From positions 153,953-217,952 of the forward strand of contig BGKB01000122.1 in assembly GCA_003116975.1 (NCBI GenBank): 64,000 nucleotides of DNA, written 5' to 3'. This stretch comes from Aurantiochytrium sp. KH105 (lineage: Eukaryota > Sar > Bigyra > Thraustochytrida > Thraustochytriidae). The first letter of the stretch is position 1; each line of letters begins with the position of its first letter. The translations under genes were made by a program, and so were the position numbers. Below the pieces are notes generated by a model, which worked only from the letters and a program-made list of their open reading frames with translations, was not told where the DNA came from and did no database searches. Below, in pieces: positions 48,372-59,400 of the stretch.

Positions 48372-51300
48372 GTGAAGGCGCAGCGTCATCTCCGCTTTCC
48401 ATGCGTTCGGGTCTCCATTTTGGCGAACAAATTCAAACAGAATGTAAACACCCACAATCAAGAGAGATATCATCAAGAAACGACCAGCCAGGAAAATGGT
48501 TCTCCCATGCTGAAGGGGGGGGGCATCATTTTCTTCATGCTGAGGGCGATGACCATCATTTTCCCCATGCTGAGGGTGGTGATCTTCGAACTTGAAGTCT
48601 TCGCCAACAATATCTGGTGTGAGAAGCGGGCGCAGCTTCTCCACGACACTGGCACGTAGAACAGCGTCTCGAATATGTTCGACCATATACTGACGGAGCC
48701 GCTGTGCCCGAATTTCGGCCCATGCTTGTTCCACAACGTGCTTTTGGCCATAATAACTGTTTTGGCCAACAGGCTTTGACGCGCACCTTGCCACGTGCTG
48801 ATGACAAGCCCTTGAGTTATCTCCTGTATCCTCCAAGCACCATGCGCAGAATTGACACGGGCACGCGCTACATTTGAGAGCGCAGCAGCCATCAAAGTCT
48901 ACAAAAACAGCCGTACAACGCGGACACGTCATGTTCAAGACTTCATTTTGGATGGTGCGAATGTGATTTTGCATCATCATCGGGTCTATTCCATGCTCCC
49001 GTAGCGCTGCATCAAGACGACGCTGAAGCTGAAGCTCTTGCTCGGCAGCGGTATCTCGCTCAATATGCTTGCGCACGATGTCGATCAAGTTTTGAAAGTC
49101 CTGTTCGGGAACCACGGGTGCAATGGCTCGTCCTGAAATGATGAGCTTGCAGTCCGGCACGACACAGCACATGCTTCCATCTCGTAGCACCATAACGTGC
49201 GCATTTGGCTGAGTTGCAGCGCGAACTGACCCGCTGAGGCACTCTCGGCATGTAAAATGCCCATTGGCGCAGGAGACGCCCTCTTTAATGGGACGAAGGT
49301 CGTCGCAAATGACGCACCAGTCACAGATGCCCAGCCTGGACAGCTCGGGGGGCGCATTTCTGATGATGCCTATCGTTCTGAGCCATTTTTCATCCAGAAG
49401 GAGCTCCGGATAGTGTTTTTCTGCAAGGCGTAAAAGCTTCGTGCGCTCCCTTTGCAGCTCGCTGTCTCGCTTGTCAAGATTTTTAATCTCATCAAGCTCT
49501 CCTTTTAGATTTGCCATCTTGGCCTGGTCTTGAACATTATCCCATTGCCCTTCCTCACAGGCGCCTGAGATTTCGTCCTCGTGGCGACTACGACGAATGA
49601 TTTCTTTCATAAGGGACGTGTCCGGCGGCGTCAATCCGGGACCGTGGTCATCAAGGAGTGTTGTGAGATCTTTTACGGCTGTTTGCAAGCGCGAGACCTT
49701 GTTTGTCACTGTGCGAGTGTAAAACAATATCGCGCTGGCCAACGCCCGTCGCGTCTCTTCCATTGGAGCGTCTGCCATGGGATCGACGCTCGTCAAGGCG
49801 TCATGCTCTGCCTCAAGTGCCTCCTGCACCTCTTCTAGCTCCTTCACGATATCCTTTGTCTTCTCGGGATGTCTCAACGCCATGATGGATGTCGTCTGAA
49901 TACCAAGGGCCTTTTTCCTCTCGTCCAAAGCAGCAATAGCTGCTTCGCTTCGCTTGCGCGCAGCGATCGTGTCGTGACGAGTTTCCCAGGCCCCTAAGGC
50001 CTCCAGCACGGTTTGCGTTGCTTCCTGTACTTGTTCAAAGGTCACTGGTGCAACAGCATCGTTCACTTCCATTGGATCTTTCAAAATATCCTTCCACAGA
50101 CCATGATAGGAGTCTATAGCGGCCTTTGTTCCTGTATCCGTCAATACCTTCTTCAGCTGACCTTCGATCTCCCCCGACAAAGCTATTCGAATACCCTCTA
50201 CGAGGTCGCGTCGGATTTTATCCCGTTCAGCCACTTTTTCCAAATCTGTCTTGACAGCCTTCTGGAGCGCAGCCAGCTCTTGCGCTTTCTCGCGAAGACA
50301 TACTTGCTGCGTGTCAAAGCTTGCAAGAGATGCGACCGGATCTTTGCGTGAGAGCTGCTTGGCAAAGACCTCACGCAGCCTCATGTGAAGAGTAGGCTTA
50401 CCTTCTCTGCGCTTTGTCCGTGTAAGGAAAACCTTTTCCGCAAGTGTTTCAAGATTGACCGCTTGTCCAGAAAACGCAAATAATAGGAGCAACTCACGGC
50501 GATCTGACGCATGTGATATCCCCCTTTGTTCAAGGCGACCAGTAGTAAGTTGGCGAGCTTCTTCCAAGGTTCTCACACCTTGATCGAAGAGCTTGACGAC
50601 CATCACCCGCAGTGCGTTGGTGGTAAAATGAGCCAGCGGTAACAAGCGTATGAAAGAAAGAAAGGTAGACAGCTCCTTGTGATGCTTGGAAGAAGCACGA
50701 GCAAGTGACCTTCCTACCCCGAGCGGCTGGTTTGAAAGGCCTGCGCTGTGCTCAAAAAGGATCTTCGCGAGAATGAGACTCTTCTTTCCGTCGTTGACTC
50801 CGCAGGCGTGGAAGAGTGGTGTTTGGCCCAAATTATCACGCGCGTCGATTCGTTCTCCGTCCGCCACGAGTTTTCTTACCCTTGAAATGTCCCCACTTTT
50901 GCACGCCTGCATTAGCGGTGTCAAACTCTTTTCGTACAATGCTTGAGCGCGAGCAAGAGCAGCTTCGAAAGTAGGATTCACAAGCTCGATACTGTGATGT
51001 GGACGTCAGAAGAAGGCTGCTGATGAGTTTGGGCTTTCTTTGTAACTTACTTTAGCTTTTGCAGCGACTCGTCCTTCACGAGAGCGTTTGCCAGTGCCGT
51101 GGCGCCCTGATCACCGATATTGTTGTGACGAAGACTGCGCCCGACATTACATGAGACGCCAAGATGAACGAAATCGCGCGCAGAGTTCCATCGGTCGCGA
51201 TCCATGCGTGCATGAAATCTGGTCAGACGTCATTGTTTCTTGGGCTCGGCGCTTCTTTCCCTCTGTCGCAATGACTTACTCTAGCGTATGCAGCGTATCG

Positions 51301-53847
51301 TTCTTTACGAGTGCGTCCGCCAGCGACGTGGCGCCCTCGTCGCCGATATCGTTGAACTGAAGACTGCGCTCGTCATGACACGAATCGCCAAGATGAACGA
51401 AATCGCGCCAAGGGTTACATTCCGTTGCAACACATGTGAACAGGCGTACGTAGATTGTGGTCAGCTCTTTCTGCTTCTTAGTCTCTGAACTCTGCTTTCA
51501 CTTTGTCGCAATGACTTACTCAAGAGTCTGCAGCGACTCATTGCTCGCGAGTGCGTTCGCCAGCGCCGTCGCGCCCTCGTCGCCGATATTGTTGTTATCA
51601 AGACTGCGCTCGTCAGAACATGAGACGCCAAGATGAACGAAATCGCGTCAAGGGTGCATTCCATCACAACCCATGCGTGCGTGCGTGCATACGTGAGCTG
51701 TGGTCAGCTTTTGTTGCTTTCTTCTTGGGCTTCTCGCCTCACTTTCCCATTGTCGCAATGACTTACTCTAGCGTCTGCAGCGACTCATTGCTCGCGAGTA
51801 CGTTCGCCAGCGCCGTCGCGCCCTCGTGGCCGATACTGTTGTTCCGAAGACTGCGCTCGTCATAATATGAGACGTAAAGATGAATGAAATTGCGCCAAGG
51901 GTTGCATCCCGCCGCATCCCATGCGTGCGCGCGTACGTGAGTTGTGGTCAGCTCTTGTTGCTTTCTTCTTGGGCTTCTGGCCCCACTTTCACTTTGCCGC
52001 AATGACTTACTCTAGCGACTGCAGTGACTCGTGCTTCGCGAGTGCGTTCGCAAGCGCCTTGGCGCCCTCTGCGCCGATGTTGTTGCTCCGTAGACTGCGC
52101 TCGTCATAACATGAGACGCAAAGATGATCGAAATCGCGCGGATGGAGTACATTTCGTTGCGAGCGGGCGTACGTAGGTTATGGTCAGCTCTTTCTGCTTT
52201 TCGGTCTCTGCACTCTGCTTTCATTTGGTCGCAATGACTTACTCAAGCGTGTGCAGCGACTTGTGCTTCGCGAGTGCGTTCGCAAGCGCCTTGGCGCCCT
52301 CTGCGCCAATGTTGTTCAGGCCAAGACTGCGCTCGTCATAGCATGAGACGACAAGATGGAGGAAACCGCGCGGAGGGTTGCATTCCGTTGCATCCCATGC
52401 GTGCGTGCATGTGAGATCTGGTCAGCTCTTTCTGCTTCTCGGTCTCTGGACTATGCTTTCACTTTGTCGCAATGACTTACTCAAGCGTGTGCAGCGACTT
52501 GTGCTTCGCGAGTGCGTTCGCAAGCGCCCTGGCGCCCTCTACGCCAATACCATTGTTCCAAAGCCTGCGCTCCTCATAATATGAGACGCAAAGATGATTG
52601 AAATCGCGCGGAGGGTTGCATTCCGTTGCATCCCATGCGTGCGTGCATGTGAGATCTGGTCAGCTCTTTCTGCTTCTCGGTCTCTGGACTATGCTTTCAC
52701 TTTGTCGCAATGACTTACTCAAGCGTACGCAGCGACTTGTGTTTCGCGAGTGCGTTCGCAAGCGCCCTGGCGCCCTCTACGCCAATATCATTGTTCCAAA
52801 GCCTGCGCTCCTCATAATATAAGACGCAAAGATGATTGAAATCGCGCCGAGGGTTGCATTCCGTTGCATCCCATGCGTGCGTGCATGTGAGATCTGGTCA
52901 GCTCTTTCTGCTTCTCGGTCTCTGGACTATGTTTTCGCTTTGTCGTAATGACTCACTTGAGCGTGTGTAGCGACTCGTGCTTCGCGAGTGCGTGCGCAAG
53001 CGCCTTGGCGCCCTCTGCGCCGATGTTGTTAACCCAAAGTCTGCGCTCGTCATAATATGAGACGCAAAGATGAACGAAATCGCGCCAGCGGTTGCATTTC
53101 GTCGCATTCCATGCGTGCGTGCATGCGTTGGATTTGGTCAGCTCTTTCTGCTTCTCGGTCTCTGAACTCTGCTTTCACTTTGTCGCAATGACTTACGATA
53201 GCGTATGCAGCGACTTGTGCTTCGCGAGTGCATTCGCAAGCGCCTTGGCGCCCTCTGCGCCGATGTTGTTACTGCCAATACTGCGCTCGTCATGATATGA
53301 GACGCCAAGATGAACGAAATTGCGCCAATGATCCATTTCGTCGCAACACATGTGAGCGAGCATACGTAGGTTGTGGTCAGCTCTTGTTGCTTCTCGGTCT
53401 CTGAACTCTGATTTCACTATGTCGCAATGACTTACTCAAGCGTATGCAGCGACTTGTGCTTCGCGAGTGCGCTCGCAAGCGCCTTGGCACCGTCTGTGCC
53501 AATATCATTGTTCCAAAGCCTGCGCTCGTCATAATATGAAACGCAAAGATAAATGAAATCCCGGGTTGCATTTCGTCGCATACCATGCGTTTGTGCGTAT
53601 GTGAGCTGTGGTCAGCCGTTGTTGAGTCTCTGGAAAGGTTTCATATTTTGTCATTTACGTACTCAATTTCTGTTTCGCCGTTTTCGATCTTCTCAATCGC
53701 TCTGTCGAGGGAATATCTCGGAACGCTTTCCTCACTATCTGAATGAGAACTGCTCGTTAAAGAAAATTCATCGCCCCAAACCCCAGAATCACTTTCCTCA
53801 GAAGAAGAATTTGCGGTATCAAATTCACCGCTCACAGACTCAGTCAT
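48048..53847 (-). CDS. LRR-ankyrin-coiled coil-RBR protein, copy A (13 exons)
   Basis: Exons on the minus strand: 53663-53847, eleven LRR exons (listed under the array), then 48048-50991; total 4053 nt, 1350 residues. All introns are GT-AG and phase 2. Exon 1 encodes an acidic Ser-rich leader (MTESVSGEFDTANS). The LRRs read like SLRNNSIGHEGATALANVL, ribonuclease-inhibitor type. The last exon holds ankyrin-like repeats (PLMQACKSGDISRVRKLV, DNLGQTPLFHAC), about 500 residues of coiled coil, a RING1-like CVIC...CANGHFTCRECL, and a RING2/Rcat-like CPRC...DGCCALKC..C..FCAWC. Then comes a transmembrane segment (LMISLLIVGVYILFEF) and a duplicated 56-residue tail. An E3 ubiquitin ligase with a sensor-like LRR is a reasonable inference; membrane-bound. 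Exon borders come from my own splice reading. Confidence 0.85.
51051..53519 (-). repeat. LRR exon array A: eleven 84-nt exons
   Basis: Exons (plus-strand coordinates): 51051-51134, 51280-51363, 51520-51603, 51767-51850, 52011-52094, 52243-52326, 52481-52564, 52719-52802, 52957-53040, 53197-53280, 53436-53519. Each is exactly 84 nt, bounded by an acceptor read as GAGCGCAG (one variant) and a GTAAGT donor (GTGAGT at 52957). Each begins at the last base of a codon and ends after two bases, so any exon can be added or lost in frame and gives one 28-residue LRR. The spacing is 238-247 bp. Three units around 52381-52857 have an exact 238-bp period with near-identical introns, so they are recent duplicates. 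Confidence 0.9.
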
Positions 53848-54334
53848 GTTTCAAGCTTATCGCGCAGCAAATGAGGCGATAGCGTCGCACTTAAAAGCTT
53901 CCTGCGCGGTCTCTTCGCGAAATGTGCAGCACCAGAGTAATGCTCTGCAGAGACAAATATGCTTGCAGCTGTTGCAACGTCGGCACGTCTTTCTCCAAGA
54001 TGACGTCGTGAATCTGACGTTGAGAGCGATTTGCTGTTTTGTGACGAGCGAAACGAGCCGACACCGCAGCGGTGCGACAGCCAGAGGAAACTGGCGCTAC
54101 GAGCACGAAGGCAGAACGAATGCGTTGAGCTGGGCGAGCTTGGCGCGGGCTCTCCTCGAGCGTCTCACGCTAGGTGGTGCCGATGCCGCAAGCGCGCAGC
54201 AGGCAGACAAGCGCAGGTGACGACCGTTCGTTCGTCCGTACGGCCGGCTGGGCCAGCGAGGCGGGCGCTGCCGAGATGCGTCTGTCTCTGCGCGTAGCGT
54301 GACAAGGTCTCCAGCGGTCGTAAAGCGGGTCTGC
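53848..54334. promoter_or_regulatory. Upstream region of copy A with conserved block
   Basis: A 32-bp block at 53984-54015 (137-168 bp upstream of the copy A ATG), containing TGACGTC, is identical to 62048-62079, which is 115-146 bp upstream of the copy B ATG. This sharing reflects the duplication, but the exact identity in a diverged flank makes it a promoter candidate. Confidence 0.6.
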
Positions 54335-54860
54335 AAGCAGCCCCGGCAGGTCGAGCCCGTCCAATCAATGCTTCTCGGACCGCGTTGGACTTCGTGACAC
54401 AGCGTACGCGGACGGTCACCGCTGATCACCACAGCTCACCCCCCTCTTCACCCACACGCTCCGTACTCAGCCCTTGCCATTCCCCCACGCGACGCAAAGT
54501 CCACGATGCTGAGAGCGCGGCAAGAGCGCCAGCGCCTTGACTGACAGTGAGAGCGCGTCTGCTGCGCACCTGCTGCTGCGCGCAGGCGGCTGCTGTTGCG
54601 AGGCGCGACCTCCTTCAGCCGCCGCAGAGCTCTCGGGGCAGCGGCCGGGTCCAGCCAGATCGGCGTGCACAGCCCGAGATCGAGGCCTGGCGAACAGAAG
54701 CGGGACTCCAAGCAGCCCCGGCAGGTCGAGCCTGTCCATTCGATGCCCCTCGGACCGCGTTGGATTTCGTGACACAGCGCACGCGGACGGTCACCGCTGC
54801 TCACCACAGCTCTCCCCCTTCCCACCCACATGCTCCGTACCTCACTGTCAGCCCCTGTCC
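54335..54860. repeat. Direct repeat (about 140 bp, offset about 375 bp)
   Basis: A GC-rich block at about 54335-54475 recurs at about 54710-54860, with only scattered differences (both contain CTCGGACCGCGTTGGA and ACGCGGACGGTCACCGCTG). A second shorter pair, GACTGACAGTGAGAGCGCGT, lies near 54537 and 54932. Non-coding as far as I can see. Confidence 0.75.
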
Positions 54861-55138
54861 TTTCCCCACGCGGCGCTGACAGTGAGAACGCGGCTGCGGC
54901 GAGAGCGCGGCGAGAGCGCGGCGAGAGCGCCTTGACTGACAGTGAGAGCGCGTCTGCTTCGCGGCGGCTGCGAGGCGCGACCTGCTGCAGGCCGCCGCGG
55001 CTCGCGTCTGGGGCGCCGCCGCAGCCAGGTCGGCGCGCGCACGCGGAGGAGGCCCGGCGGAGGCAGATCGTGCGGCCGGAGGAAGAAAGAAAGCGTGTGG
55101 CGGCGAGAGCGAGGGCGAGGGCGAGGGCGAGGGAGGGA

Positions 55139-55234
<96 letters not shown>

Positions 55235-56493
55235 AATAAGCAAGCAAGCGCGGGGGCCTGACGTTCGTGCGCGGAGAGAAGGAAGGAGAGCCCTTGCACG
55301 CGCTTCTCCTTGCGCGCGCACACCCTCCTTCTGAGAATCGAGGCAGGCACGGAAGAGCCGCCGCGGCTGCTCGCGTTCGGCGGATGCAGTGCGCGGCGTC
55401 GTTGCACGCGCCAAGGGGCGAGGGAAAGGGGAGAAGGGGAGGAGCAGGGCGGTCCGAAGCTGCGGCACGCGCCGCGAGGGCCGCCTCGAGGTTGCCGCGG
55501 GTAGGGGTCGCATCGCGCGCTGCGGCAGAGCGGCCTAGCGGCTGACAGCTGGCTGGCTGGCTGGCTGGCTGGCTGGTGGCCCGGGTGATTGCCGAGACGA
55601 TGGTGCCTGGGCGACGAACAGAGCGGGCTCGCGGGCGGGAAAGATAGGTGGTCGTGCAAGGGGGAGTTCCGTGGCCACTAACAAGAGCTTGACAGACCAG
55701 TGAAGACGGCGGCATCATCATCTTCTTCTTTTTATTCTTCTCGGCGAAGTGTCGCTTGGTCGGTCGTCTTCAAGTTTGATGCTTCAGTGAGCACAGAAGA
55801 CTTTAGGCGAGAGCATTGGACGAGCGAGACCAGCGGTGCACGTTTTTTCACCCTTCAAAGGATCTGAATCATGACGGCTGTGGCGATGATGAGCACTTCC
55901 TTCTTGAGTAGTGGCAAGCATTCGCCCTTGATTCTTCTCTTGGACCAAGCCGGCCTGGCCAGACTGCATCGTGAGCCACGCGTCTGGTTTTGGCGTCGGT
56001 GTCTAACATTCCGCGCTCCAGCTGCGACCTCGTCGATGTGCCAAGATCTAAGCCAGCCAGGTATTTTATTCGAGCGGTGCAAAGTGAATTATTGGTCCGT
56101 GCAAATGAACAAACAGCCAGGCGCAATCGGCAAAAACAGAGGCTCAGCCAAGTCTTGGTCCCTTCTGATTCATTGCCGCCGCCAAAGAAGACAACGAGGA
56201 CTACGTTGAGGACGCGATGCGAAGGCATATTTGCGAATGCGGGCGTCAGCGACGCGAGTAAGGCACAAGGGAAGCGGTAGTCCCGAGAATGTGGCTGCTT
56301 TCGGCAAGCTACTGTAAGTGAAAGGCGCGTGAGCTGAAAAAACCATCTCGCGATTTTTGTCGTCTCGACGTTGTGTGCAGCAGCAAAGAAGGGAAAGGAA
56401 GATTGCAGCAGCGCCTTGAGTCTCGGTCAGCACTTCAAGTCACGAGGAACACCCATCAAGTCAATGACCTTTCAAACATTCTCGCGGCATTTA
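54861..56493. other. Intergenic, duplicated with the copy B upstream flank
   Basis: 1.6 kb between copy A's promoter and copy B's 3' end. Parts of about 55300-56150 align by eye with about 62830-63640 (GCGAAGTGTCGCT, CAAATGAACAAACAGCCAGGCGCAATCGG). Small open frames on both strands are not conserved in frame between copies, so they are probably not coding. It also holds a (GGCT)n array at about 55547-55577. Confidence 0.6.
55137..55237. repeat. (GAAA)n microsatellite, about 100 bp
   Basis: About 25 perfect tandem GAAA units at 55137-55237, not present at the equivalent place upstream of copy B. Poly-Phe/Ser frames through it are not genes. Confidence 0.95.
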
Positions 56494-59400
56494 TTACTCA
56501 AAGCAAAAGTTGTCGCCGACAATGTCCGGCGTTAGGAGAGGGCGCAGTCTGTGCTGAACGAGGGCACGCATGCCCGGGTCTTGATTTTCTCTGCCATGTA
56601 GCGACGAAGACGCTGCACTCGAAGCCGAGCCCACGCTTGCTTTACAACAGCAAAATTGCTAAAGAATGGCTCTTCTTTGCCAGCAGGCTTTGACGCGCAT
56701 GTTGCAACGTGCTGATGACAAGCGTCTGCGGCATTGCCTGTATCCTGCAGACACCACGCGCAAAAGTAGAATGAGCAAGCGCCACATTTGAGAGCACAGC
56801 AGCCATCAAAGTCAGCAAAGACTGTCGAACAACGCGGGCACGTCATGGCGAGGACCTCATTCTGGATGGTACGAATGTGATTCTGCATCCGTCTGGTCCA
56901 ACTCATGTTCGCGAAGTGCTGCGTCAACGCGATCACGGAACTGACGCTCTTGTTCGGCTGCGGCGTCTCGCTCAAATTGCGCGCGCACAATGGCGAGTAG
57001 AGCTGAAAGATCCCCGTCTGGAACCGCGGATGCAATGGCTCGTCCAGAAACAAGGAGTTCACAGTCGGGCGCGACACAGCATACGCTTCCATCTCGTAAT
57101 ACCTTGACGTGCGACTGAGAATCGGTGGCAGCGCGCACCGACCTGCTCAGGCACTCTATACACGCAAAGTGGCCATCAGCGCAAGATACGCCTCCACTGA
57201 CTGGATAAACGTCGAGACAAATGGTACATGAGGCCTCCTTCATAGGCTCGGCTTGAAAGGCTTCGTGATGCAAGGCCTCAAGCGCAGTGGGTCGCTGTGT
57301 TGGATCAGCGGATTGGAGAGACGAAACGAGTGCTTGAATTGCGTCAGACACTTCTGAACCGTCAAAGAGCTCCGCGAGCACCACACCCACAGAGAACATG
57401 TCCACGGCAGGCTCGACCTTGTCGACATTCCCGTTGCGGAGTTCTGGCGCCATGTACTTGATGGTGGCCTGCATCGGCTGCGCCATGGTCACATTGTGCG
57501 TCTGCACGCCGTCAAAGTCGCCCAGCACCGGTGACAGACCCTTTGCGAGAAAGACATTTTCTGGCTTGACATTGCAGTGCACGAAGTCTCGCGAATGCAG
57601 ATCGTGGAGGCCAGAAAGGAGGCCAATGGCAATGCGCAGACGAATTGCCATGTCTGCGTGCGAATGATCGCGAATCCACGTGGCGAGGTCGCCACCCGGA
57701 TAAAACGGCATCAGAATGCAGCCCTCACATGCATTCTGCATGAAGGCGCCGTGAATCTGGACAATGTAGGCCGATTGAATCTGGGCAAGCGCCGTAACTT
57801 GATGGTAAAATCGACTGCTCCATGCCTCGCTGGCGAGATGAAAGGCCTTGAGCACGAGATCGCGGCCATCGGGGCCACGCACCTTTTGCACAGACTTGCC
57901 AGGCTTGGACGCAAGCTCCTTGAGAGTAACAAAGTGCTCGCGACGAGCCGTCGTCCGCCAAAAGCCCAGCTTTGACAGCTCCAGCGGTGCCCCGCCGTCG
58001 CCCAAACCCAGGCGCTTCAGCCACTCATGATCCCGGAGCAGCTCAGGGTAGTGCTCTTCTGCATGACGCAAGAAGCGAGCTCGCTTCTTGCGCAGCTCAC
58101 TGTCCAGTTTGTCGACACTTCCGATTTGAGCAAGCTCTCGCTCCAGGTCAGCGATTCTCGCTTGCGCTTCCTCGTCACCTCCTCTGGCATCCTCGCGGGC
58201 GTCATCGAGTTCGAAAGCAAGACGCTTGCGCTTTCTCGTCTTGTTCCTGAAACTCTTGAGAAGAAGCTCGGCATTTTCGGTATTTGGCTCAGTGAGTCCA
58301 GACGTGAGGCGCGAGAGCAAATGCCCAAGGTCCTTTACGCGCGACACCACGCTCAAAATCGTACGAGTGTAAAACGAGAACATGCAGGCCAACGCACGTC
58401 GCACTTTGTCGAGCGGGGCATCTGCCATGCGATCGCCTTGCTCCAAGACGTTGAGCTCCGCAACAAATGCTTGATGCACATCCTGAAGTTCCAAAACCAG
58501 CTCCTGGGATCTCACGGGATAAGTCAGCGTCTTGAAGAATGTAGGCTGAAGGCCAAGGCGCTTCGTGCTCTCTTCTAGTACGTTGAGAGCTGCAGTGGTG
58601 CGCTCGCGTGTAGCAATCGTATCATGGCGAGCCTCCCACGCCTTGATGGCCTCCATCATGGTTCGAATTGCCTCCTGTACTTGTCCAAAGGTCACTAGCT
58701 CCGCTGCATCGTCGATGTTTTCTGCTTCGCCCAAAATATCTCGCCAGAGCTTGCGACAAGTGTTGGCCACGTCGTTTGCATCATCTTCTAGCTCTTTGAG
58801 CTCGATTTCTGAAGATTTTGCGAGAGTCTCTTGAATAGACGCGACAAGGTCGCGCCGCACCTGGTTCCGTTCAGGGATCTTTTCTGGGTCTGTCTTGACG
58901 GCTTTCTGCAGTGTGGTGAGCGCTTGCTCTTTCTCAGATACAGCTGCTTGTTGCGAGCCAAAGACTGCAACAATGGCACTCGGATTTTCGCGTGAGAGCT
59001 GCTCGGCAAAGAAATCGCGCAGCATTGGATGGAGTTCAGCCTTTTCCTCGCTGCGCCTTGCCCGGGCATTGGACAGCTCCGCGGCAAGAATGTTGAGCTT
59101 GCTCGTTTGCTCAGGACCTACAAACACTTGCAGCAGCGCACGGCGGTCTTGCAAGCTTGCTATCCCCAATTTCTCAAGCTGGGCGGAAGTGAGACTGCGA
59201 AACTTTTTCAATGTCTGCACGCCCTGCTCGTAAAGCTTGACAACCATCTCTCGCAGTGCGTTGGTTTGTAGCTGCGCTAACGGTAACGAGTGTATGAAGG
59301 AGAGAAAGGGGGACAGCTTCATAGGATGTTTGAAAGAAGCATTCGCAAGTGCCTTCCTTATACCAAGAGACTCGCTCGAAAGACCTACGCTGTGCTTGAA

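Noticed and set aside
50982..53850. The evenly spaced repeats at first look like a CRISPR or satellite array.
   Set aside because: The repeated part is an 84-nt LRR-coding exon with conserved splice sites; the 'spacers' are homologous introns, and the spacing is about 240 bp.
54801..55721. Long frames rich in Phe/Ser or Lys/Glu over 54.8-55.7 kb.
   Set aside because: They are produced by the (GAAA)n array and GC-rich simple sequence, with no domain and no conservation with the copy B flank.
55860..56230. Small open frames partly shared with the copy B flank (about 63400-63600).
   Set aside because: The shared sequence is frame-shifted between copies, so conservation is at DNA level and not coding.
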